From: Actinomycetota bacterium
Lineage (GTDB): Bacteria; Actinomycetota; Acidimicrobiia; Acidimicrobiales; Ilumatobacteraceae
NCBI GenBank assembly: GCA_009704985.1
Contig: WLDE01000005.1
Span: forward strand, 1-52,354
Direction: 5' to 3'
Length of the DNA: 52,354 bases
The notes below the pieces were generated by a model. That model worked only from the letters and a program-made list of their open reading frames with translations. It had not been told where the DNA came from and searched no databases. The position numbers and the translations under genes were made by a program. Shown piece after piece: positions 40,878-48,909 of this stretch (positions are counted from its first letter, which is position 1; the number at the start of each line of letters is the position of its first letter).

Positions 40878-42313
40878 GCACCTCGCCCGCCGCCCGCCCC
40901 GTGCTGCCGGACGGATTCGTCGTGATCGTGAAGGAGGAGTGCGAGACCTGCCGCATGGTGGCGCCGTTGCTCGCGCAGTTCGAGTGCACCGTCTACACCC
41001 AGGACGACCCCACCTTCCCGCACAGCGTGTCGCCGACCCACGACGCCGACCTGTCCGTCAGCTGGCACCACGACATCGAGACCGTGCCGACGCTGATCAA
41101 GGTGATGAACGGCGTCGAACTGGAACGCACCGTCGGCTGGTCGCGTGCAGAGTGGCAGCGCATCACGGGGGTGCACGGCCTCGGTGACGACCTGCCGGTG
41201 ATGCGCCCCGGCTGCGGCTCGATGAGCGTCGATCCCGACCTCGTCGACGCGTTGCGCGCCCGGTTCGGAGGCCACGTGCTGAAGGCGCGCCGCATCGAAC
41301 TCGCCGACCTCGACGACGAGATGGAGGCGCTGTTCGACCGCGGGTTCACCGACGGCCTGCCCGTGGTGCCCCCCACCGAGGAGCGCGTGCTGCGGATGCT
41401 GGAGGGCACCACCCGCGCGCCCGACGAGGTGGTGGCCGTGGTGCCTCCCGACCTCGTCGAGGTGACCGTCGAGAAGATCGCGATCAACGCGGTGATGGCC
41501 GGCTGCCGGCCGGAGTACCTGCCGTGGGTGATCGCCGCCGTCGAGGCGATCTGCACCGACGAGTTCAACATCCACGGCGTGCTCGCGACCACGATGCCGG
41601 TGGGACCCGTCATCGTGTGCAACGGACCCGGCACCAGGGCCATCGGCATGAATGCCGCCGGCAACGCGCTCGGGCAAGGCAACCGCGCCAACCTCACGAT
41701 CGGTCGGGCGGTGCAACTCGTGGTGCGCAACGTCGGTGGCGGCCGTCCCGGCGAGGTCGACCGCGCCACCCACGGCAACCCCGGCAAGATCAGCTTCTGC
41801 TTCGCCGAGCTGGAGGACGGCTCGCCGTTCACGCCGCTCGCGACGAGCCTCGGGATGCCGACGGACGCGAACGCGCTCACCGTGTTCGCCGGCGAGGGGC
41901 CGCGCTGCATCGTCGATCAGCTCGCCCGCGACCCCGACAGCCTCGCGAACACCTTCGCGGCCTGCCTGCGCACGCTGCACAACCCGAAGCTCGTGCTCGG
42001 CTTCGACGTGATCCTCGTCGTCGGCCCGGAGCACGCCCGGGTGTTCGCCGAGGCCGGCTGGGACCGCGACCGCCTGCTCGCCGAGCTGCACGCACGGCTG
42101 CAGCTGTCGGGCGAGGAGCTCGTGCGCGGCGCCCACGGCATCGCGGAGGGGATCCCCGAGCACCTCCGCTCGGCCACGCTGCCGAAGTTCCGTCCGGGCG
42201 GCATCCTGGTCGTCCACGCGGGCGGGGGTGCGGGGTTGTTCTCGGCGATGATCGGCGGCTGGGCGAACGGCGACATCGGCTCCAAGCCGGTCACCCGGCT
42301 GGTCGGGAACTAG
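40874..42313 (+). CDS. Thioredoxin-like domain fused to a large conserved domain; partner of the UGSC selenoprotein
   Basis: A 479-residue protein. Residues ~15-110 are thioredoxin-like, with CETCRM as the Cys-x2-Cys site and ETVPTLIKVMNGVELERTVGW as the cis-Pro region. Residues ~150-470 form a second domain (FTDGLPVVPPTEERVLRMLEG, VEKIAINAVMAGCRPEYLPWV, NGPGTRAIGMNAAGNALGQG, GNPGKISFCFAE, PGGILVVHAGGGAGLFSAMI) that I cannot name. A redox role with the selenoprotein ten bases downstream is inferred from context. ATG 40874 overlaps the hydrolase stop. Confidence 0.75.
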   Translation: MSTSPAARPVLPDGFVVIVKEECETCRMVAPLLAQFECTVYTQDDPTFPHSVSPTHDADLSVSWHHDIETVPTLIKVMNGVELERTVGWSRAEWQRITGVHGLGDDLPVMRPGCGSMSVDPDLVDALRARFGGHVLKARRIELADLDDEMEALFDRGFTDGLPVVPPTEERVLRMLEGTTRAPDEVVAVVPPDLVEVTVEKIAINAVMAGCRPEYLPWVIAAVEAICTDEFNIHGVLATTMPVGPVIVCNGPGTRAIGMNAAGNALGQGNRANLTIGRAVQLVVRNVGGGRPGEVDRATHGNPGKISFCFAELEDGSPFTPLATSLGMPTDANALTVFAGEGPRCIVDQLARDPDSLANTFAACLRTLHNPKLVLGFDVILVVGPEHARVFAEAGWDRDRLLAELHARLQLSGEELVRGAHGIAEGIPEHLRSATLPKFRPGGILVVHAGGGAGLFSAMIGGWANGDIGSKPVTRLVGN

Positions 42314-42316
42314 GGT
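42311..42316 (+). promoter_or_regulatory. -10 box of the selenoprotein gene, overlapping the upstream stop
   Basis: TAGGGT uses the TAG stop of the preceding gene as its first three bases and lies six bases before ATG 42323. This suggests an internal leaderless promoter, or it is part of the operon and coincidental. Confidence 0.4.
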
Positions 42317-42322
42317 CGTGCC

Positions 42323-42844
42323 ATGAGCAAGCTGCTGCTCGACCCCACCGGCGAACGCCACGTCGCCGAACGCACACGCCTCGACCGCCCGGCGTCGCTC
42401 GACGGCCAGGTGATCGGCCTGCTCGACATCAGCAAGCCGCGCGGCGACGTCTTCCTCGATCAGCTCGAGCGACGCCTCGTCGAGGCCGGTGCCACGGTGA
42501 AGCGCTACAAGAAGCCGACGTTCACCAAGCCGGCCCCGGTCGACCTGCGCCAGGAGATCGCGACGAGCTGCACGCTCGTCATCGAAGCGCTCGCCGATTG
42601 AGGCAGCTGCACGTCGTGCAGTGTGCACGACATCGCCGACATCGAGCGCCGCGGCGTGCCGGGCGTGTTCGTCGCGTCCGCCGAGTTCGTGCAGGCCGCG
42701 GTCGCGCAGAGCACGTCGCTCGGGTTCCCCACCGTGGCGCGGGTGTTCACCCCGCACCCCATCCAGGACCGCACCGACGACGAGATGCGCGAGTACGCCG
42801 ACGCGGCCTACGACGAGATCGTCGCCCAGATCACGTCCGGCTGA
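42323..42844 (+). CDS. UGSC-family selenoprotein (in-frame TGA read as selenocysteine)
   Basis: The frame from ATG 42323 reaches TGA at 42599-42601 and then continues without interruption to TGA 42842, giving 173 residues with Sec at 93. The codons after the TGA read GSCTSCSVHDIADIERRGVP, protein-like and in the same frame; U-G-S-C is the signature of a known (seleno)protein family whose other members carry Cys at this site. A perfect stem-loop starts 11 bases after the TGA. It follows the thioredoxin-fused gene, suggesting a redox pair. Sel genes are not in the window. The alternative is a truncated pseudogene, but no decay is visible in the second half. Confidence 0.85.
42613..42631 (+). 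promoter_or_regulatory. Candidate bacterial SECIS stem-loop
   Basis: GTCGTGCA (42613-42620), loop GTG, TGCACGAC (42624-42631): eight perfect pairs, starting 11 bases after the TGA codon, with G first in the small loop. Spacing and shape match the minimal upper hairpin recognised by SelB in bacteria (for example E. coli fdhF). It lies within the coding sequence. Confidence 0.75.
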
Positions 42845-42885
42845 TCACGTCCGGCTGATCACGTCCGGCTGATCACGTCCGGCTG
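42830..42885. repeat. 14-bp tandem repeat, four copies, spanning a stop codon
   Basis: Unit ATCACGTCCGGCTG at 42830, 42844, 42858 and 42872. The first unit encodes the last residues and stop of the selenoprotein; the array ends two bases before the stop of the convergent YbaK-type gene at 42887. Confidence 0.95.
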
Positions 42886-42886
42886 A

Positions 42887-43384
42887 TCAGGTCTCGCCCA
42901 CCGGCGTGGCCAGGCCCTCGACCACCTCGGCGCCCGGCAGCAACGTGAGCGCTGCGGGGGCGACGAGCAGCTTGGTGCTGCGGCTGCCGCCGCCGAGGAT
43001 GACGCGGTCGCGGGTCGTCACCGCGGCGTCGATCCAGACCGGCAACCCGGGCGGGAGACCGAAGGCGGTCACGCCGCCGATCAGCATGCCGGTGAGTTCG
43101 CGCGTGGTCTCCGCCGGGGCGAACGAGGCCTTGCGTACGCCGAGTCGCCGGCGCACCGCGCCGTTCACGTCGAGGCGGGTCGTGGCCAGCACGACGCACG
43201 CGACGTGCAGCGGCCGGTCGCCCTTCCCCACGACGACGATCGTGTTCGCCGAATCGTCGGGGGCGAAGCCGTACGCCGCGCAGAACGCCGCCGTGTCGGC
43301 CAGGTCGGGGTCGCACGCCACCACGTCGAACGGCACCCCGGTCGCCGCGACCGATGCCTGCACCCGCTGCTCGAGCTCGTTCAT
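42887..43384 (-). CDS. YbaK/aminoacyl-tRNA deacylase family protein, second type
   Basis: A 165-residue editing-domain protein: NTIVVVGKGDRPLHVACVVLATTRLDVNGAVRRRLG, KASFAPAETTRELTGMLIGGVTAFGLPPGLPVWIDAAV and GGGSRSTKLLVAP. It has the GGV-x2-F-G-L-P variant of the YbaK motif, unlike GGVPPFGH of the gene at 21933, so it is a separate subfamily. It probably hydrolyses a mischarged tRNA; substrate unknown. ATG 43384 follows CAGAGT-N8. Confidence 0.85.
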   Translation of the reverse strand: MNELEQRVQASVAATGVPFDVVACDPDLADTAAFCAAYGFAPDDSANTIVVVGKGDRPLHVACVVLATTRLDVNGAVRRRLGVRKASFAPAETTRELTGMLIGGVTAFGLPPGLPVWIDAAVTTRDRVILGGGSRSTKLLVAPAALTLLPGAEVVEGLATPVGET

Positions 43385-43423
43385 GGCCCGCCACTCTGCC
43401 AGCCGGCAGCCGCGACGGTGGCC

Positions 43424-44275
43424 TCAGCCGAGGTGGAGATGCGAGCCGTCGTCGGTCACGAGGCCGTCGGCGACGAGACCGGCCACGATCCTCATCGCCA
43501 CCTCCGCCGACCGGCCGACCACACCCGGCACGGCGTCGCGGGCGACCGGTCCGCCGCCGAGCGCCCGCAGGAGCGCACCGCGTGCCTGGCGGTCGCTGCC
43601 GTCGAAGCGCGCCTGCCGGCCGCTCACCCCGGCGGAGCCGACCGCCGGGTCGTCCCCGTCGCCGTGCCACCGGCACCACGACGCGAGGGGGCACTCGTGG
43701 CAGGCGGGCGACGTGGGCCGGCACAGCACGGCGCCGAGCTCCATGATCGTCTGGTTCCACGCCCAGCCCTCGCCCGCGGGCGACAGCTCGTCCGCGCAGC
43801 GCTGCACCTCGCGAGGCGTGAGCCGTCGGCCGTGCAGACGGGCCAGCACGCGGGCGATGTTCGTGTCGACCACGGACACGTCGGCCTCGTACGCGAACGC
43901 CAACACCGCGCGTGCCGTGTACGGGCCGACGCCGGGCAACGCGAGCAGGTCGTCGAGCGTGTCGGGGAAGCCACCGCGAGCCACCACGGCGGACGCCGCG
44001 GCGTGCAGGTTGCGCGCCCGCCGCGGGTAGCCGAGGCCCTGCCACTGCCGGAGCACGTCGGCCAGGGGCGCCTCAGCGCACGCGTGCGGGGTGGGAAACA
44101 CCTCGAGGAACTCGAGGTACTTGGGCACCACGCGCAACGCCTGCGTCTGCTGCAGCATCACCTCGCTGACGAGCACGGCCCAGGGGTCGCGGGTGCGCCG
44201 CCAGGGCAGGTCGCGCAGTCGCGGCGCACCCCAGGCGAGGAGCGCGCCGACGAGCGGCGGTTCGCTCAGTCCCAC
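43424..44275 (-). CDS. mutY: A/G-specific adenine glycosylase MutY
   Basis: A 283-residue base-excision enzyme that removes A opposite 8-oxoG. SEVMLQQTQALRVVPKYLEF, HhH motif LPGVGPYTARAVLAF with VVDTNIARVLARL (catalytic Asp), and the 4Fe-4S loop Cys-x6-Cys-x2-Cys-x5-Cys (CRPTSPACHECPLASWC). It is shorter than classical MutY (~350): the C-terminal NUDIX-like 8-oxoG recognition domain is absent and replaced by ~80 residues resembling a small winged helix (ARGALLRALGG, AEVAMRIVAGLVADGLVTDD). GTG 44275 overlaps the MaoC gene by ten bases. Confidence 0.9.
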   Translation of the reverse strand: MGLSEPPLVGALLAWGAPRLRDLPWRRTRDPWAVLVSEVMLQQTQALRVVPKYLEFLEVFPTPHACAEAPLADVLRQWQGLGYPRRARNLHAAASAVVARGGFPDTLDDLLALPGVGPYTARAVLAFAYEADVSVVDTNIARVLARLHGRRLTPREVQRCADELSPAGEGWAWNQTIMELGAVLCRPTSPACHECPLASWCRWHGDGDDPAVGSAGVSGRQARFDGSDRQARGALLRALGGGPVARDAVPGVVGRSAEVAMRIVAGLVADGLVTDDGSHLHLG

Positions 44276-44778
44276 ACCTCGACGCCGTCGTACGGACGCT
44301 TCCGGCTGGGGGCGAACTCCCGCTTCCACACCATCACCCGGCGACGGAAGTAGCAGACCTCCTTGCCGTCCTGGTTGAAGCCCTTGCTCTCGACGGTGAC
44401 GACGCCGCGGTCGGGCCTCGACTTGCTCTCCTGCACGTCGAGCACGCGGGTCTCGGCGTGGATCGTGTCGCCGTGGAACGTCGGGAACTTGTGCTGCAGC
44501 GTCTCGACCTCGAGGTTCGCGATCGCCGCGCCGCTCACGTCGGGCACGCTCATGCCGAGCACGAGGGAGTAGACGAGGTTGCCGACCACCACGTTGCGGC
44601 CCTGCACGCTCTCGCTCGCGAACCAGTCGTTGGTGTGCAACGGGTGATGGTTCATCGTGATCATGCAGAAGAGGTGGTCGTCGTACTCGGTGATGGTCTT
44701 GCCGGGCCAGTGCCGGTAGACGTCACCGACGACGAAGTCCTCGAGGTACCGGCCGAAGGGTCGTTCGTGAACGGTCAT
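44266..44778 (-). CDS. MaoC-family dehydratase
   Basis: A 170-residue hot-dog-fold hydratase: RYLEDFVVGDVYRHWPGKTITEYDDHLFCMITMNHHPLHTND (hydratase-2-like substrate loop with conserved Asp and His), NLVYSLVLGMSV, DTIHAETRVLDVQESKSRPDRGVVTVESKGFNQDG. Similar proteins hydrate mesaconyl-CoA or other enoyl-CoAs. ATG 44778 follows TAGGTT-N8. Its stop lies inside the first codons of mutY, so the two are co-transcribed despite unrelated roles. Confidence 0.88.
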   Translation of the reverse strand: MTVHERPFGRYLEDFVVGDVYRHWPGKTITEYDDHLFCMITMNHHPLHTNDWFASESVQGRNVVVGNLVYSLVLGMSVPDVSGAAIANLEVETLQHKFPTFHGDTIHAETRVLDVQESKSRPDRGVVTVESKGFNQDGKEVCYFRRRVMVWKREFAPSRKRPYDGVEVWD

Positions 44779-44789
44779 GGCCAGGCAAC

Positions 44790-46136
44790 CTAGTGGCCGG
44801 GTGCCCGTGGCTCCTCGTCCTGGTGGGCCGGATCCTGGTGGACCGGATCCTGGTGGACCGGATCCTGGTGGACCGGATCCTGGTGGGCCGGATCCTGGTG
44901 GGCCGGATCCTGGTGGGCGGGATCGGGGCGGTGCATGCTGCCCGTGCTCACATCGCCGTCGTGGCGCGGGCGGTGCCCGAACCGCGCGGCGAAGTCCAGC
45001 GCGCTCTCCGGGTTGCTCGCCTGTTCGGCGGCGATGTCGCGCAGGCGTTGCAGTCGCTCGCGACGGCGGATGCTCCACGGCCCGACGCGCAACGACCCGT
45101 ACAGCACGCCGCCCAGCACGATCGGGAAGAAGAACTGCGCGAGTCGCCAGGCAGCGACGCCGAGGACCGCCTGGTCGGCGGGCGCACCGAAGCCGATCAA
45201 CGCCGTCGAGAGCGCGACGTCGATCACACCGAGTCCGCCGGGCATGATCGGGATGACGGCGAGCACGTTGGCGAGGCCGAACGCGACGAGCAGCGCGTCG
45301 AGGTCGGTGGACAGACCGAAGGCGCGCAGGAACACCCACAGCGCTGCCGCGTCCAGCAACCAGTTCGCCGCCGCCCAGCCGATGGTGCGGCCGAGCAGCT
45401 GCCGGTCCGCGGCGAGCTCCTCGAGCCGGGCCGCCACGTGCTTCACGCCCGCCGCGGCACGGTTCTCGTCGAGCCGCAGCCGCCGGGCGATCCACCGGAA
45501 GATCCGCTCGGCACGGCCCTGCCCCTCGAGCAGTCCGAACACGAGCATCCCCACGAACGACATGATCAGCACGCCGGCGATCGCCGCCGTGGCGTAGCCG
45601 CCGTTCACCCCGCGGATCGGGATCGACACCACGAGGGCCATCCAGAACAGCACGTTCAGCACGACCGCCGAGCCGAGCCCGGCCGTGGCGAGCGCGAACC
45701 CGGCGTCCGGGCCGGGGACACCCGACAGCGTCATCAGCCGGTAGCCGAGCGCGGACCCCGCCGCGCTGCCTCCCGGCACGATGCTCGACAGCGCCTTGGT
45801 GCTCATCTGGATGCGGAACAGCCGCCACGAGCTCACCAGGTGACCGGCGTCGCCGAGCGCGGCTCGGGTGAGCAGCGAGTAGGAGTACAGCGCGGCGATC
45901 TCCAGCCCGAAGCCCAGCACGATGAACGCCGGGTTGAGGTTCTGCAGTTCGCCCGCCGCCCGCCGGACCCCCGGGACGACGGTGACGAACGCGAAGTACG
46001 CGATGCCCACGAACGCGATCAGCTTCAGCGTGAAGCGGAACCGGCGGAACCGGCTCGGACGCGGCGGACCGCCCGTGTCGTCCACGCTCACACGGGGCAG
46101 TTCGCCCGTTGCGTTCACGTCGAACGTTTCGGGCAC
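44790..46136 (-). CDS. Flippase-like membrane protein (LPG synthase TM / UPF0104 family)
   Basis: A 448-residue polytopic protein with about eight TM segments: LKLIAFVGIAYFAFVTVVPG, SYSLLTRAALGDAG, SIVPGGSAAGSALGYRLM (the P-G-G-S-A-x-G block of lysylphosphatidylglycerol-synthase TM domains), WLLDAAALWVFLRAF, IPIMPGGLGVIDVAL. Such proteins act in lipid flipping or glycolipid assembly. The last ~60 residues are cytoplasmic and end in seven DPAHQ/DPVHQ pentapeptides encoded by a 15-bp tandem repeat. GTG 46136 with GAGGG just upstream. Confidence 0.87.
   Translation of the reverse strand: MPETFDVNATGELPRVSVDDTGGPPRPSRFRRFRFTLKLIAFVGIAYFAFVTVVPGVRRAAGELQNLNPAFIVLGFGLEIAALYSYSLLTRAALGDAGHLVSSWRLFRIQMSTKALSSIVPGGSAAGSALGYRLMTLSGVPGPDAGFALATAGLGSAVVLNVLFWMALVVSIPIRGVNGGYATAAIAGVLIMSFVGMLVFGLLEGQGRAERIFRWIARRLRLDENRAAAGVKHVAARLEELAADRQLLGRTIGWAAANWLLDAAALWVFLRAFGLSTDLDALLVAFGLANVLAVIPIMPGGLGVIDVALSTALIGFGAPADQAVLGVAAWRLAQFFFPIVLGGVLYGSLRVGPWSIRRRERLQRLRDIAAEQASNPESALDFAARFGHRPRHDGDVSTGSMHRPDPAHQDPAHQDPAHQDPVHQDPVHQDPVHQDPAHQDEEPRAPGH
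44821..44925. repeat. 15-bp coding tandem repeat, seven copies
   Basis: Unit TGGTGGGCCGGATCC (or TGGTGGACC...) every 15 bp from 44821. It encodes DPAHQ/DPVHQ on the minus strand at the C-terminus of the flippase-like protein. Confidence 0.95.
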
Positions 46137-46245
46137 CCCTCTTTGATAGCCGATCCGGGACGGCCGTGCCGACCACGTGCCCGACGGCGCCCGTGCGATC
46201 CAGGCCTGGCGCAGGTCCGGCACCGGCCCCGGACGAACGGGTCGA

Positions 46246-47238
46246 TCAGGCCCCGACCGCCTCGACGATCGCCGCCAGCGCCGAGCGCACGACGTGTCGG
46301 GTCTCGGCCGGCACCTTGCCGAGGTGCACCACCACCAGGTCGCGATCGGGCACGACCAGGGTGTACTGGCCCTCGTACCCGTGGGCCGCGAACGAGCCGG
46401 GGAACTCGGGCCACAGCCACCAGTGCCGCCCGTAACCGAACCCGCCCTCGTCGTCGAAGGCCACCGGGGTCCGGGCGACGTCGCGCCACCCCTCCGGCAG
46501 CACGCGGACACCTCCGGCGACGCCGTCGTCGAGGAACAGCCGGCCGAAGCGGGCGAAGTCGCGAGCGGTCGCGTACACGTACGAGGAACCGACGAAGGTG
46601 CCCGCGGTGTCGAACTTCGGAACGGCGCTCGCCATGCCGGCCGGCCCGAAGAGCCGCTCACGCAGGAACGCCTCCATCCCCTCACGCCCGCCACCCACCG
46701 CATCGCCCAGGATGCGGGCGACGATGTTGGTCGTGCCGCTGGAGTAGTTCCAGTGGGTGCCCGGCTCGTGCAACAGCGGCAGCGCCGCGGCGTACGCCGC
46801 CATGTCGTCGGTGCCGCTCCCGTAGAGCATGTCGATGCAGTGGCTGATGCTGTCGTCGACGTAGTCCTCGACGAACTCGAGCCCCGGTCGCATCTCGAGC
46901 AGGTCGAGCAGCGTGATCGCCTCCTTGGCGGTGCCGCGCCACGCGGGCACGGGCGCCGGTGCGTCGAGCGTCAGCAGTCCGTCCCCCACCGCGATGCCGA
47001 CGGCCGCCTGCGTGATGCTCTTCGCCATGCTCCACGAGATGAGGGTGGTGTCCGGGCCGACCGGTCCGCCGGCCGCGAACGGCGTGTCGGGCTGGGTGCC
47101 GTAGCGCTCGAACACCACCTCGCCACGGTGCTGCACCACCAGCGCGAGCGTCCGGCCGTGCGCGGCGTCGTCCGCCAGCAGGTCGTCGGCGATCGACGAC
47201 AGCAGTCGGTGGGTCCGTTCGGGCGTGACCGGTGACAT
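46246..47238 (-). CDS. Beta-lactamase-fold serine hydrolase
   Basis: A 330-residue class C-like serine hydrolase: SWSMAKSITQAAVGIAV with Ser-x-x-Lys (~res 74-77), NYSSGTTNIVARIL with the Tyr-x-Ser/Asn element, and HGYEGQYTLVVPDRDLVVVHLG in place of the KTG strand. Members include esterases and 6-aminohexanoate-dimer hydrolase-like enzymes; no signal peptide, so cytosolic. Start ATG 47238 follows TACCGT-N8 (leaderless). Confidence 0.88.
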   Translation of the reverse strand: MSPVTPERTHRLLSSIADDLLADDAAHGRTLALVVQHRGEVVFERYGTQPDTPFAAGGPVGPDTTLISWSMAKSITQAAVGIAVGDGLLTLDAPAPVPAWRGTAKEAITLLDLLEMRPGLEFVEDYVDDSISHCIDMLYGSGTDDMAAYAAALPLLHEPGTHWNYSSGTTNIVARILGDAVGGGREGMEAFLRERLFGPAGMASAVPKFDTAGTFVGSSYVYATARDFARFGRLFLDDGVAGGVRVLPEGWRDVARTPVAFDDEGGFGYGRHWWLWPEFPGSFAAHGYEGQYTLVVPDRDLVVVHLGKVPAETRHVVRSALAAIVEAVGA

Positions 47239-47283
47239 GCGCGGTGACGGTACACCCCGGCCGGGTCGGGCCAGACTGGCGAC

Positions 47284-48138
47284 GTGGACGACTCGAACAC
47301 GCGGGACGCAGGCGCAGGCGACGCGGACCCGACGGCGTCGCCCGACGTGGCGTCGGCGCTCGGCACCTACCTCGAGATCGTCGACTCGTGCGCACCGGGT
47401 CTGGTCGAGGGCCTCTACGTCGTCGGCTCGTTCGCACTCGACGACTGGCAACCGGGGCGCAGCGACATCGACATCGTCGCCGTCACCGCCGAGCCGGCCA
47501 CCGACGAGGACGCGGCCAACCTCGTCACGGCGCACGCCCTGCTCGCCGAGCACCAACCGCGACCGTACGTCGACGGCCCGTACGTCGCGTGGGGCGACCT
47601 CATCACCCCGCCCATGGCCCTCCACCGGCCGTGGTCGCTGGAGGGACGCCTCCTCCACGACGGCGACTGCTTCGAGCTCAACCCCGTCACCTGGTACGTG
47701 CTCGCCACCCACGGGGTGACGGTGCGGGGGCCGGCCGTCGACCGCCTCGGCGTGTACCTCGACGTCGATGCGAGGGTGCGGTTCGTGGTCGACAACCTCG
47801 CGTCCTACTGGGCCCCGCTCGCCGATCAGGTCCGTGAGGCGTGCGAGGCGAACCCCGACCACCACTTCACCGCCGACGCGCTGGAGTGGTGTGCGCTGGG
47901 TGCCCTGCGCCTCCACCACACCGCGTTCCAGGGTGGGGTCGTGTCGAAGACCGGCGCGGGCGAGTACGGCCTGCGCATCGCACCCTCCAGGTTCGCCCCG
48001 GTGCTGCGCGAGGCGATGGCGATCCGGGCCGGCACCTCGACGGCGACGTCGGCCTCGGCGCACCAGATGCTCCTGGCCGCCGAGCTGATCACCTGGTGCA
48101 CGCAGGCCGCGGCCGACGCCGCCGCACCCGGGGTCTGA
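47284..48138 (+). CDS. Nucleotidyltransferase, aminoglycoside adenylyltransferase-like
   Basis: A 284-residue protein with a Pol-beta-type nucleotidyltransferase core: LYVVGSFALDDWQPGRSDIDIV supplies the G-S-x-A...D-x-D metal site (~res 48-65). The helical C-terminal part with ALEWCALGALRLHHTAFQGGVVSKTGAGEYGL matches the DUF4111 domain of ANT(3'')/AadA-like enzymes. It may modify an aminoglycoside or another small molecule; resistance is not proven. GTG 47284 follows CAGACT-N6, divergent from the serine hydrolase. Confidence 0.83.
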   Translation: MDDSNTRDAGAGDADPTASPDVASALGTYLEIVDSCAPGLVEGLYVVGSFALDDWQPGRSDIDIVAVTAEPATDEDAANLVTAHALLAEHQPRPYVDGPYVAWGDLITPPMALHRPWSLEGRLLHDGDCFELNPVTWYVLATHGVTVRGPAVDRLGVYLDVDARVRFVVDNLASYWAPLADQVREACEANPDHHFTADALEWCALGALRLHHTAFQGGVVSKTGAGEYGLRIAPSRFAPVLREAMAIRAGTSTATSASAHQMLLAAELITWCTQAAADAAAPGV

Positions 48139-48144
48139 CCGGCT

Positions 48145-48161
48145 CGGGCCCCGTCGGCCCG
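48145..48161. terminator. Hairpin between convergent genes
   Basis: CGGGCC (48145-48150) and GGCCCG (48156-48161) pair around CCGTC between the nucleotidyltransferase and LOG-family stops. Confidence 0.45.
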
Positions 48162-48162
48162 A

Positions 48163-48819
48163 TCAGGCGCCGCCGGGTCGCGGTGTGGCCGGGCCGGGGA
48201 TCACCGGCACCTGACCCGTGTCACGGTCGAGCCACTTGTTCGGCGTCTCGGGCGCCGGCGCCAACGCGAGGGCGAGCGCCTCGTCGGCGGTGTGGGCGCG
48301 CTGGGCCATCATCCGGTGCGAGTGCCGCACGAACCCGGCGGACACCGCGTGGTCCATCCAGTCGAACACGTGGCTCCAGTAGCGCTCGACGTCGAGCAGC
48401 ACCACCGGCTTGCGGACGATGCCCAGCTGGTTCCAGGTGAGCAGCTCGACGACCTCCTCCACCGTGCCGAAGCCGCCGGGCAGGGCGATGAACCCGTCGC
48501 TCAGCTGCTCGAACCGGGCCTTGCGCTGGTGCATGTCGGGCACCACTTCCAGCGCGGACAGCCCGCGGTGGGCGACCTCGGCGCCGACGAGCTGGTCGGT
48601 GATCACGCCGATCACCTCGCCTCCGGCCGCCAGCGCGGCGTCGGCGACCACTCCCATGAGGCCCACCTGACCGCCGCCGTACACGAGCGTGATCCCGCGG
48701 CGGGCCATGGCCTCCCCGAGCGCGTGCGCGGCGTCGCGGAACGCGGGAGACGCGCCCACGTTGGATCCGCAGTAGACGCAGATGCGGGCAGGACGCGAGG
48801 GGATCCCGGACATCGGCAT
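48163..48819 (-). CDS. LOG-family (TIGR00730-type) nucleotide phosphoribohydrolase
   Basis: A 218-residue Rossmann-like protein: ICVYCGSNVGASPAFRDAA, TLVYGGGQVGLMGVVADAAL and the catalytic/phosphate motif ALPGGFGTVEEVVELLTW (PGGxGTxxE). These enzymes release the base from nucleoside 5'-monophosphates (cytokinin-activating LOG type, or AMP nucleosidase-like). ATG 48819 chosen; ATG 48813 is two codons later. Convergent with the nucleotidyltransferase. Confidence 0.9.
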   Translation of the reverse strand: MPMSGIPSRPARICVYCGSNVGASPAFRDAAHALGEAMARRGITLVYGGGQVGLMGVVADAALAAGGEVIGVITDQLVGAEVAHRGLSALEVVPDMHQRKARFEQLSDGFIALPGGFGTVEEVVELLTWNQLGIVRKPVVLLDVERYWSHVFDWMDHAVSAGFVRHSHRMMAQRAHTADEALALALAPAPETPNKWLDRDTGQVPVIPGPATPRPGGA

Positions 48820-48896
48820 CCGGTCAGCCTGGCACAGGTGGGTGTGACTGTTGCAACGACGTTCTGGCGGAGGAGGCCGCCACCAGGGGCGATCAG

Positions 48897-48902
48897 TACA
48901 GT
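48897..48902 (+). promoter_or_regulatory. -10 box of the second acyl-CoA dehydrogenase
   Basis: TACAGT seven bases before GTG 48910, with no ribosome site between; leaderless pattern. An 8-bp palindrome GTTGCAAC lies at 48850-48857. Confidence 0.45.
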
Positions 48903-48909
48903 TCGCAAC

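Noticed and set aside
42599..42601. TGA as a true stop with the downstream part a pseudogene
   Set aside because: The frame continues unbroken for 80 codons, reads G-S-C directly after the TGA, and a SECIS-like hairpin is at the right distance.
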